Positions 7,167 through 12,527 of a DNA stretch of 12,527 bases are shown one piece after another; within the stretch, counting starts at the first letter, position 1; each line of letters opens with the position of its first letter. The stretch covers positions 1-12,527 of the forward strand of contig CAAFXF010000095.1 in the NCBI GenBank assembly GCA_900766895.1, written 5' to 3'. The stretch comes from Clostridia bacterium. Lineage in GTDB: Bacteria > Bacillota > Clostridia > Oscillospirales > Acutalibacteraceae. The notes under the pieces were generated by a model. The model was not told the DNA's origin, did not search any database, and saw nothing but the letters and a program-made list of their open reading frames with translations. A program made the translations under genes and the position numbers.

Positions 7167-7551
7167 ATTCTTTGCTTATCTCTTCAATGTATTCGCTAAC
7201 CTTTTTCTTCTCGTCATCATTTAGCAGTCTGAATTTTGAAAGAAGCATCTTTTCGTCGTCATTTAACTCACTTAAAAAATGATTTGTGTACGGCTCGTCG
7301 AACATTGTACTGCAAACGGTAAATCCGTTTTCATCCCTGTAAAAATCATTTACACTTTTGTTGTAAATTGATGCAAGCATAGCAAGCTGAACGGGATTTG
7401 GCAGAGTATCTCCGCTTTCCCATTTTGTATAGGTTGTTCTGCCCGTGCCGAGTATTATGCCAATCTGTGTTTGAGTAAAGCTGTTTGCCTCTCTGAATTT
7501 TCGAAGATTGGTTTTTATGTTTTGTTTAATAGCTTCGTCCTCGCTGTACAT
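7165..7551 (-). CDS. XRE-family transcriptional regulator
   Basis: This is a 128-residue DNA-binding protein with an N-terminal Cro/C1-type helix-turn-helix at about 12-70; the core reads FTQTQIGIILGTGRTTYTKWESG followed by PNPVQLAMLASIY, typical of HTH_3. The C-terminal part (96-128) is acidic and helical and repeats the hexamer LNDDEK at 96-101 and 110-115, a pattern common in clostridial XRE proteins. No catalytic or ligand domain is present. I chose ATG 7551 over the TTG immediately before it because GGTG lies 5 bases upstream of the ATG. It is divergent from sigG with 124 bases between the starts and convergent with dacA. Its target is unknown; self-regulation or control of sigG is possible but unproven. 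Confidence 0.85.
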   Translation of the reverse strand: MYSEDEAIKQNIKTNLRKFREANSFTQTQIGIILGTGRTTYTKWESGDTLPNPVQLAMLASIYNKSVNDFYRDENGFTVCSTMFDEPYTNHFLSELNDDEKMLLSKFRLLNDDEKKKVSEYIEEISKE

Positions 7552-7571
7552 CAACTCACCGCCTTTTTGTA

Positions 7572-7600
7572 ATTATAACCTAATTTTCGACAAAAAGCAA
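7572..7600 (-). promoter_or_regulatory. Sigma-A-type promoter of the XRE regulator
   Basis: On the minus strand TTGCTT (complement of 7595-7600), 17 bases, then TATAAT (complement of 7572-7577). Transcription would start near 7565, giving a leader of only about 14 bases that holds the ribosome binding site. Confidence 0.65.
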
Positions 7601-7615
7601 CAGATATATTTGTAT

Positions 7616-7644
7616 GGATATTTTTTGTCCTTTTGCCAATAATA
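7616..7644 (+). promoter_or_regulatory. Candidate forespore (sigma-F-like) promoter of sigG
   Basis: GGATA (7616-7620), 14 bases, then GCCAATAATA (7635-7644). This resembles the sigma-F pattern GYATA, about 15 bases, GGNNANANTA, with one mismatch in each box and a spacer one base short. It would start transcription near 7650. A sigma-A-like alternative, TTGCCA (7633-7638), 16 bases, TAAAAT (7655-7660), would start at about 7667 and cut off the ribosome binding site, so it is less likely. Confidence 0.35.
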
Positions 7645-7650
7645 TTCCTG

Positions 7651-7697
7651 TACATAAAATGTAGGGAATGATTATGTGCAATATTTTAATAAGGTAG
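7651..7697 (+). promoter_or_regulatory. sigG leader: small hairpin, weak SD, overlapping out-of-frame ATG starts
   Basis: TACAT (7651-7655) and ATGTA (7659-7663) can form a 5-bp hairpin next to the Shine-Dalgarno AGGGA (7663-7667). ATG codons at 7668 and 7674 share a frame that ends at TAG 7695-7697. The second overlaps the sigG GTG start (7676) as ATGTG and has slightly better SD spacing. Both features could hold sigG translation low. Confidence 0.45.
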
Positions 7698-8446
7698 AAA
7701 TCTGCGGGATAAATACAAACGATATTAAGCTCCTCAAGGAGTCGGAAAAAATCGACCTTCTTAAAAAAGCACAGCAGGGTGACAATACAGCAAGGGATAA
7801 TCTTATTAACGGAAATCTGCGACTTGTGCTGTCTGTTGTGCAACGCTTTGCTAATAGGGGAGAGGGCATGGATGATTTGTTTCAGGTCGGTGTCATCGGA
7901 TTAATTAAAGCAATAGATAATTTTAATACAGAGCTTAATGTACGGTTTTCTACCTATGCGGTGCCAATGATAATCGGTGAAATACGACGGTTTTTAAGGG
8001 ATAACAGCAGTATAAGAGTCAGCCGATCTCTGCGTGATACGGCTTATAAGGCTATGCAGGTAAAAGAAAAGCTTACAAATAAATATAACAAGGAGCCAAC
8101 TATTGAGCAAATTGCAAATGAGCTTAATATGAAAAAAAGCGATGTTGTAATAGCACTTGAATCAATAGTAGACCCTGTTAGCCTGTATGAGCCTGTATAC
8201 AACGACGGTGGTGATACAATATTCGTTATGGACCAAATAGGTGATAACTCCACCGATTCCGATTGGGTGGATGAAATTATGATAAAGGACAAGCTTCACA
8301 ACCTTGACGAGCGAGAGCATAAGATACTTTATATGCGTTTTATGCAAGGTAAAACCCAAATGGAAACAGCACAGGAGATAGGAATATCACAGGCACAGGT
8401 ATCCCGACTTGAAAAAAACGCCCTAAAGCAAATTAAGGGCGAATGA
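7676..8446 (+). CDS. sigG: RNA polymerase sporulation sigma factor SigG (forespore-specific)
   Basis: This 256-residue sigma-70-family protein directs late forespore transcription during endospore formation. The N-terminus NKVEICGINT (5-14) is the hallmark of sigma-G. Region 2 spans about 46-115 and includes NLRLVLSVVQRFANRGE, DDLFQVGVIGLIKAIDNF and FSTYAVPMIIGEIRR; region 3 is about 120-185 with PVSLYEPVYNDGGD; region 4 is about 205-252 with the helix-turn-helix GKTQMETAQEIGISQAQVSRLEK. Length matches the Bacillus protein (about 260). The start must be GTG 7676: an in-frame stop lies at 7640-7642 with no in-frame ATG between. It is not next to spoIIGA-sigE here but beside a divergent XRE gene. 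In Bacillus the protein is further controlled by anti-sigma factors SpoIIAB and CsfB; neither gene is in this window. Confidence 0.94.
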   Translation: MQYFNKVEICGINTNDIKLLKESEKIDLLKKAQQGDNTARDNLINGNLRLVLSVVQRFANRGEGMDDLFQVGVIGLIKAIDNFNTELNVRFSTYAVPMIIGEIRRFLRDNSSIRVSRSLRDTAYKAMQVKEKLTNKYNKEPTIEQIANELNMKKSDVVIALESIVDPVSLYEPVYNDGGDTIFVMDQIGDNSTDSDWVDEIMIKDKLHNLDEREHKILYMRFMQGKTQMETAQEIGISQAQVSRLEKNALKQIKGE

Positions 8447-8448
8447 GT

Positions 8449-8480
8449 AAAAGACCACCGACATCTGTCAGTGGTCTTTT
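8449..8480. terminator. Hairpin terminator between sigG and the PAP2 operon
   Basis: A 10-bp stem (8449-8458 with 8471-8480) around a 12-base loop that can pair further inside. Four T residues end the right arm, and the complement of AAAA at the left arm gives four T residues the other way. It lies in the 49-base gap between convergent genes and probably serves both. Confidence 0.8.
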
Positions 8481-8495
8481 GCATTATAATCATAA

Positions 8496-9392
8496 TTATT
8501 GATTTTCACCGCTTAATTGCTTCCAGTGAATTTTGCAATATTCCTTGCCGTCAATCGGCGGATAGTCCTCATCGTCAACTCTCGCTTCGTTCATACAGTC
8601 GTATTCGCCAACATATGCACATCTGTGCGCGTCCTCTCCGCCTTCTGAAATGGCAGGAACATAGCTCATACAGAACAGACCTACAACGACAATAATAACA
8701 GCTATCGGTGCTGCCTTTGGGTTAACCTTTTTGAACAAAGGGGTAATGTCAATAGCATCAAGGAACTTGATTTTTTCAATAATTTTACAAGCCAAAACAG
8801 CAAGCAAATATCCTAAACAGCCTGCTGTGATACCTACAATCATACCTGCCAAAACGTCGCTTGCGTAGTGAACCATAAGGTAAACACGGCTACCCATAGT
8901 GCAGATGGCTACAACAGGGAAGAGCCAGCATATATTCTTTTTGTCCTTTTTGAAGCAGATGAACATTGCAGTTGCAATTTCAAACGCAGCTGTTGTGTGG
9001 CCGGAAGGGAAGGAGTAGTCGCTTTCGCTGAGCATTCCTGCGCCCTTGTACCACGCAAAGTACTCCGCAACGCCCTGTAATGTGTTGTATGGTCTTACTC
9101 TTAAGAACATAGGTTTAACTATAACATTTGTAACAAGGGTGCCGATAATGATAGAAAAAATCAGTGCGGCACCGTATTTTCTTGTTTTCTTAAATAAGCA
9201 AAGTACCGCTCCGAAAACTACCATAGGTATTACAAATCTTTCATCGCCGAAGCTTGTAAAGAATTTTGCAACCTGTGTTAAAAATCCGTTTTGAATATTA
9301 CCGAAAAAGCTGAAAACCCATAGGTCAAAATTATAGAATATGCTGTCTATTCTTTCGCCCATAGTGACAGCCGCAAGTAAAATAGTATTCAT
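8496..9392 (-). CDS. PAP2-family membrane phosphatase with Cys/His-rich C-terminal tail
   Basis: This 298-residue membrane protein has the full lipid-phosphatase signature: KX6RP at Lys93-Pro101, PSGH at 129-132, and SRX5HX3D at Ser168/Arg169/His175/Asp179. Family members dephosphorylate undecaprenyl pyrophosphate, phosphatidic acid or phosphatidylglycerophosphate at the outer membrane face; the substrate here is not determinable. After the PAP2 core a basic loop (204-228) and an extra hydrophobic helix (229-245) lead to an acidic tail (247-298) holding His256, Cys258, Cys266, Cys286 and His289. By the positive-inside rule this tail is outside the cell. It looks like a small zinc-binding or disulfide module. 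The start has an excellent site, AAGGAGG four bases before ATG, overlapping the stop of the upstream PAP2 gene. Confidence 0.9.
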   Translation of the reverse strand: MNTILLAAVTMGERIDSIFYNFDLWVFSFFGNIQNGFLTQVAKFFTSFGDERFVIPMVVFGAVLCLFKKTRKYGAALIFSIIIGTLVTNVIVKPMFLRVRPYNTLQGVAEYFAWYKGAGMLSESDYSFPSGHTTAAFEIATAMFICFKKDKKNICWLFPVVAICTMGSRVYLMVHYASDVLAGMIVGITAGCLGYLLAVLACKIIEKIKFLDAIDITPLFKKVNPKAAPIAVIIVVVGLFCMSYVPAISEGGEDAHRCAYVGEYDCMNEARVDDEDYPPIDGKEYCKIHWKQLSGENQ

Positions 9393-9401
9393 ATTTCCTC
9401 C

Positions 9402-10247
9402 TTAATGCTCTTTTAATGCATAGTGTTTTTTGTCCAAAATCGCAGTAGCAATAATGATTAATGTAAAGGTTATCATTCCGCCAACGGTAACGTCGGTTAA
9501 AAAGTGTGCACCCATAACCATTCTTGTGTAAGCAAGTGTGCTTGTGTACACAAAAGGAACAGCAAAGCATAGCAGGGTTTTGTCCTTAAGCTTTTCTGTG
9601 CAAAACGGCAAAAGCATTGCAAGATAGCTTACCGCACCGCCTGCCGAATGACCTGACGGAAATGACTTAACATTGTTGCCCTCGTCAAAATTAAAGCCAA
9701 GCGGCCTGTACCAAGGTGTAAATCTGTCGTAGCTTCCAAGCTGTAACAAATATCTGAATCTTGGTCTTGCCCATGTGTATTTGGCAAGCTCAACAATACT
9801 TATTTCGGCAAACATAACGGCGATTCCCGCAAATGCAAAAGCAATCAATGGCTTTTTTGCCACGCCCGGAATTTTGATGTATTGACCGACGGAAAGTATT
9901 ATTATTCCGACTCCCAATCCGTAAAGGATACCGAATATCATTTTGTTTTCATCAACAAAGAAATACTTGGCAATATGTATGCCGAGGTAGACGCTTCCTC
10001 CCAGGCATATCAGAACGCCTGCAATTTTTGTTATTTTCTTTTCACACAAAAAGCAAATAACCGCCCCTGCAATAGGGCAAACAAGCCTTGCCGGTATTTC
10101 TCCCGTGTTGTAAAACCAAATAGAAAAGGTATCTGTGGGATTGTTTAGCTTTATGTCAAGCTTCAGGTCAAAAAATGTTCCTGCGATAAGAGACAGAATA
10201 CAGCAAGCATAAAAGAATATGATTTCTTTCCTGTATTTTTTTACCAC
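9402..10247 (-). CDS. PAP2-family membrane phosphatase
   Basis: This is a 281-residue membrane protein with several hydrophobic helices and a C-terminal PAP2 domain. Motifs are KX6R at Lys156/Arg163 (KYTWARPR, followed by Phe instead of the usual Pro), PSGH at 197-200, and TRX5HX3D at Arg242/His248/Asp252, where the usual Ser before Arg is Thr. Catalysis would use His200 and His248 on the outer membrane face against a lipid or isoprenoid phosphate. I chose GTG at 10247-10245: AGAGG (complement of 10256-10260) sits 8 bases upstream and a promoter lies just before that. The frame stays open to 10406, but this would run through the promoter and into the divergent gene. It stops 9 bases before the second PAP2 gene. 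Confidence 0.85.
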   Translation of the reverse strand: MVKKYRKEIIFFYACCILSLIAGTFFDLKLDIKLNNPTDTFSIWFYNTGEIPARLVCPIAGAVICFLCEKKITKIAGVLICLGGSVYLGIHIAKYFFVDENKMIFGILYGLGVGIIILSVGQYIKIPGVAKKPLIAFAFAGIAVMFAEISIVELAKYTWARPRFRYLLQLGSYDRFTPWYRPLGFNFDEGNNVKSFPSGHSAGGAVSYLAMLLPFCTEKLKDKTLLCFAVPFVYTSTLAYTRMVMGAHFLTDVTVGGMITFTLIIIATAILDKKHYALKEH

Positions 10248-10265
10248 ATTTTTCACCTCTGTTTT

Positions 10266-10294
10266 ACTATAACAAATATTCTTGCTTATTGCAA
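10266..10294 (-). promoter_or_regulatory. Sigma-A-type promoter of the PAP2 operon
   Basis: On the minus strand TTGCAA (complement of 10289-10294), 17 bases, then TATAGT (complement of 10266-10271). The start point would be near 10259, very close to the ribosome binding site. Confidence 0.65.
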
Positions 10295-10302
10295 TTACAA
10301 AC

Positions 10303-10331
10303 TTGTAAAAATTTTTACTTTGTGATAGTAT
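10303..10331 (+). promoter_or_regulatory. Sigma-A-type promoter of the NAD(P)HX repair gene
   Basis: TTGTAA (10303-10308), 17 bases, then TAGTAT (10326-10331), preceded by TGA as an extended -10 element. Predicted start near 10338. It lies back to back with the PAP2 promoter, with 8 bases between the two -35 boxes. Confidence 0.6.
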
Positions 10332-10352
10332 GAAAAATGGAGTGTGATATAT

Positions 10353-11855
10353 ATGCGTATTCTTTCTGCAGACGAAATACGTGCGGTAGAAGGTAGATGC
10401 TTTCAATTTTATTCAACCGAGGCACAGCTTATGCTTAAGGCAGGTACAGCCTGTGCAAAGCAAATTATAAACAAATACGGCAAATCGCTTGTAAATAAGA
10501 CCGTTGCCGTTTTTTGCGGAAACGGTAAAAATGCAGGTGACGGCTTTGTTATTGCAAGGCTTTTGTATTGCTACGGTGCAAATGCAAAAATTGTTCTTTG
10601 CGATAAGGCTCCGTCTATTGACGAGCCTGTAAAGTATTTTAATGAGGCTGTTTCCTCCGGAGTGCCTGTTGAGAGCTTTAATAATCAAAGTGCAAATGCC
10701 GATTATATAGTTGATTGCATTTTCGGTATCGGATTTCACGGTGAGGCACGCAGTCCGTTTGACGGGGTGTTTAAGGCTGTCAATGACAGTAATGCGGTTG
10801 TTATTTGTGTTGACACTCCGAGCGGAACAAACGCAACAGACGGCACAGCGTGTAAAAATGCCGTTAAGGCTGATTTTACCATTGCAATTTCAACATTAAA
10901 GTATTGTCACGTTCTTCCTCCGTCAAATGCTCTGTGCTCAGAAATTGCAACCGTTAATATCGGTATTCCCGATGATTGCTATGAGGATATTTATGCAAGA
11001 ACAATAGAAAAATCAGCGGTAAAGGATGTTATCCCTCCTTTTGATTATAATGCAAATAAAGGCTCAAACGGACATCTTATGTGTATCTGCGGTTCGTATA
11101 AAATGCCGGGCGCTGCCGTGATTTGCTGCGACTCTGCTGTCAGAACAGGCGTCGGACTTGTCAAGCTTGTAGCTCCTGCCTCGGCTTATCCCATAATTGC
11201 GTCACATCTTGTTCAGCCTGTTTTCAGTCCGGTTGCCGATAAGGACGGAATGATTTGTAAAAATGCCGTTGACGGTATTGTCAGCGATTTGCCTTGGGCT
11301 AATGCTGTTGTTATCGGATGCGGTATGGGTGTCTGTGCCGATACAGTTGAGCTGACAAAAAATATATTGAAAAATGCAAATTGTCCCATAATTATTGATG
11401 CAGACGGTATAAATTGCTTAACATCGTGCATAGATATATTAAAGGATGTTAAAGTGCCTGTCGTTCTTACGCCTCATCCCGGTGAGATGGCGAGGCTCAC
11501 ATCAAAATCTGTTGCCGAGGTGCAATCAAACCGTGTTGGCATTGCAAAGGATTTTGCTGTCAAATACGGAGTTACGGTTGTACTTAAAGGAGCAAATACC
11601 GTGGTTACGGACGGAGAAACGGTGCTTATAAATACTACCGGCAATCCTGCTATGGCAATGGGTGGTACAGGTGATATGTTAAGCGGAATCATCGGCTCGT
11701 TTGTTGCCCAGGGTATTAATACTTTTGATTCGGCAATGGCAGGAGTGTATATTCATGGCTGTGCCGGTGATGAAGCAGTATGTCGCCTTAGCCAAAGAGG
11801 AATAACGGTTTTTGATATGATAGAACGCCTCGGTGCTTTAATGTCCGAATATTAA
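10353..11855 (+). CDS. nnrD/nnrE: Bifunctional NAD(P)H-hydrate epimerase / ADP-dependent NAD(P)H-hydrate dehydratase
   Basis: A 500-residue cytosolic metabolite-repair enzyme that restores hydrated NADH and NADPH. The N-terminal YjeF_N domain (about 1-215) interconverts the R and S hydrates; it has the nucleotide motif GNGKNAGDG (56-64) and CIFGIGFHGEA followed by VDTPSG. The C-terminal ribokinase-like domain (about 222-500) dehydrates the S form using ADP; visible motifs are IDADG (348-352), LTPHPGEM (372-379), VLKGANT and GGTGD (437-441, catalytic Asp441). ATG 10353 is preferred because GGAG (10339-10342) sits 10 bases before it; an in-frame GTG at 10344 is only one base from that SD. It is followed after 16 bases by a lipoprotein gene, probably in the same transcript. 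In many Clostridia this gene sits near acpS and alr, which are not seen here. Confidence 0.93.
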   Translation: MRILSADEIRAVEGRCFQFYSTEAQLMLKAGTACAKQIINKYGKSLVNKTVAVFCGNGKNAGDGFVIARLLYCYGANAKIVLCDKAPSIDEPVKYFNEAVSSGVPVESFNNQSANADYIVDCIFGIGFHGEARSPFDGVFKAVNDSNAVVICVDTPSGTNATDGTACKNAVKADFTIAISTLKYCHVLPPSNALCSEIATVNIGIPDDCYEDIYARTIEKSAVKDVIPPFDYNANKGSNGHLMCICGSYKMPGAAVICCDSAVRTGVGLVKLVAPASAYPIIASHLVQPVFSPVADKDGMICKNAVDGIVSDLPWANAVVIGCGMGVCADTVELTKNILKNANCPIIIDADGINCLTSCIDILKDVKVPVVLTPHPGEMARLTSKSVAEVQSNRVGIAKDFAVKYGVTVVLKGANTVVTDGETVLINTTGNPAMAMGGTGDMLSGIIGSFVAQGINTFDSAMAGVYIHGCAGDEAVCRLSQRGITVFDMIERLGALMSEY

Positions 11856-11871
11856 ACATTGAGCTGATTTA

Positions 11872-12354
11872 ATGAAAAAAATAATATCGCTGTCGTTGTG
11901 TTGGGCAGTAATGCTTTTGTGCTCCTGCACTCAAACCGTAAAATCACCGCAAATTAAGACCTCCTTTTCTCAAAGGGCAACAATTACAATAGGTGATTAC
12001 TCGTATACAGCAAATGTTAAATTTGACGGCAGTAAGGTATACATAACTCCAACGTCTACAAATGCAAAGGGTATGACAATCTCCTGCGATGCAGATACTG
12101 TCACATTTACAAGACGGGATATGGTCAACACCGCCGAAAAATCAAAGGTTTCGCCCTATAACCCCGCTGTAATTTTGTATGATGTAATAACATCGTCGTT
12201 TGCGTCGGCATCAAAAAAAGAAGCCGAAAGCTATGCCTTTTCGGGTAAAACATCGGTGGGTGACTACACTTTGACGATAAACGCGTCGTCAGAGCTTGTG
12301 TCACTCCAAATACCCACCGCCGACTTTTATGTAGAGTTTGTTGTAAATAGATAA
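11872..12354 (+). CDS. Small lipoprotein of unknown function
   Basis: This 160-residue protein starts with a lipoprotein signal peptide: Lys2-Lys3, a hydrophobic core, and a lipobox Leu16-Cys17-Ser18-Cys19, so Cys19 should be lipidated and the protein anchored outside the cell. The mature part is rich in Ser, Thr and Val in alternating patterns that suggest antiparallel beta strands, with short helical insertions near 85-120. The ending, strands reading YTLTINA, LVSLQIP and FYVEFVV, is reminiscent of LolA-like beta folds, but I do not recognise the family. The start has only a weak Shine-Dalgarno (GAG at 11861-11863); it lies 16 bases after the NAD(P)HX repair gene, so translation may be coupled. 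It is the last gene of that operon. Confidence 0.75.
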   Translation: MKKIISLSLCWAVMLLCSCTQTVKSPQIKTSFSQRATITIGDYSYTANVKFDGSKVYITPTSTNAKGMTISCDADTVTFTRRDMVNTAEKSKVSPYNPAVILYDVITSSFASASKKEAESYAFSGKTSVGDYTLTINASSELVSLQIPTADFYVEFVVNR

Positions 12355-12375
12355 TATTTATATATAAAAATAGTA

Positions 12376-12404
12376 AAAAAGGGTTGATTTTTTCAGCCCT
12401 TTTT
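12376..12404 (+). terminator. Hairpin terminator after the lipoprotein gene
   Basis: A 12-bp stem (12376-12387 with 12393-12404, including one G-T wobble) closes a loop of five T residues. The right arm ends in five T residues. It ends the NAD(P)HX repair operon and overlaps the promoter of the next gene. Confidence 0.85.
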
Positions 12405-12412
12405 GTTATAAT
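12384..12412 (+). promoter_or_regulatory. Sigma-A promoter embedded in the terminator
   Basis: TTGATT (12384-12389), 17 bases, then a perfect TATAAT (12407-12412). The -35 box is the top of the terminator hairpin. Transcription should start near 12419 and run into the gene beyond the window. Confidence 0.7.
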
Positions 12413-12418
12413 GCTATC

Positions 12419-12527
12419 GCATTCGTAAAAAAGAAAGCGAATTCGCACACAATGAGGTTGAGCCAAAGGTTATAAATTAGGCTCTTGCCATACTTTGTTG
12501 TGGAGGATTAACCTTAAAGGAGGAAAT
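12419..12527 (+). promoter_or_regulatory. Structured mRNA leader of the gene beyond the right edge; possible ribosomal-protein leader
   Basis: This leader of about 109 bases holds no gene. AGGTT (12455-12459) can pair with AACCT (12510-12514), enclosing two hairpins: GAGCC/GGCTC (12460-12464 with 12480-12484) and CCATA/TGTGG (12488-12492 with 12499-12503, one wobble). The result is a three-way junction ending just before AAAGGAGG (12516-12523), the ribosome binding site of the next gene. The layout suits an autoregulatory leader of a ribosomal protein operon (an L13-type leader is my best guess), but I cannot confirm the family. A further weak hairpin is possible at 12418-12445. Confidence 0.45.

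Noticed and set aside
7555..7675. Possible operator for the XRE protein between the divergent genes
   Set aside because: Apart from the short hairpin at 7651-7663 I saw no convincing inverted repeat of operator size.
10248..10406. 53-residue N-terminal extension of the first PAP2 gene
   Set aside because: It would read through the operon's own promoter and into the divergent gene; the GTG at 10247 has a good ribosome binding site.
1..12527. Mobile elements, CRISPR, tRNA, rRNA and phage genes
   Set aside because: No transposase or integrase motifs, regular repeats, or tRNA- or rRNA-like sequences were found on reading the window.

Overview
The window looks like chromosome from an endospore-forming, moderately AT-rich member of the Clostridia, probably a gut Ruminococcaceae/Oscillospiraceae-type lineage. 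The evidence is a forespore sigma factor (SigG), an IspH fused to ribosomal protein S1 (a clostridial arrangement), strong AAGGAGG-type ribosome binding sites, and a DacA/DacF-type carboxypeptidase. The genus-level placement is inference; sporulation ancestry is directly supported by SigG. No insertion sequences, prophage, CRISPR, tRNA or rRNA were seen.

Layout. (1) 1-4921, plus strand: the tail of an ABC-F ATPase, then an HI0933/BaiN-type flavoprotein, cmk, plsC and ispH-rpsA. The last three are joined by 4-base stop/start overlaps (ATGA, GTGA). This conserved clostridial cluster combines nucleotide supply, phospholipid acylation, isoprenoid synthesis and translation, and ends at a strong hairpin terminator. 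(2) 4972-7121: a minus-strand metallophosphoesterase divergent from a plus-strand D-Ala-D-Ala carboxypeptidase. (3) 7165-8446: a minus-strand XRE regulator divergent from sigG. (4) 8496-10247, minus strand: two consecutive PAP2 membrane phosphatases forming an operon. (5) 10353-12354, plus strand: bifunctional NAD(P)HX epimerase/dehydratase and a small lipoprotein, sharing a divergent promoter region with the PAP2 operon. (6) 12376-12527: a terminator whose hairpin contains the -35 box of the next promoter, then a structured leader ending in AAAGGAGG. The gene it serves starts at or just beyond the window edge; the leader resembles a ribosomal-protein autoregulatory leader, but this is unproven.

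Most genes are housekeeping. The points most worth a second look are: a Shine-Dalgarno plus in-frame ATG exactly at the IspH/S1 junction, which could release a free S1 protein; the sigG start region, where an out-of-frame ATG overlaps the GTG start next to a tiny hairpin; a PAP2 phosphatase with an extracytoplasmic Cys/His tail; a metallophosphoesterase with two altered metal-site motifs; and the terminator/promoter overlap with the leader RNA at the right edge. I saw nothing that amounts to a clearly new multi-gene system.
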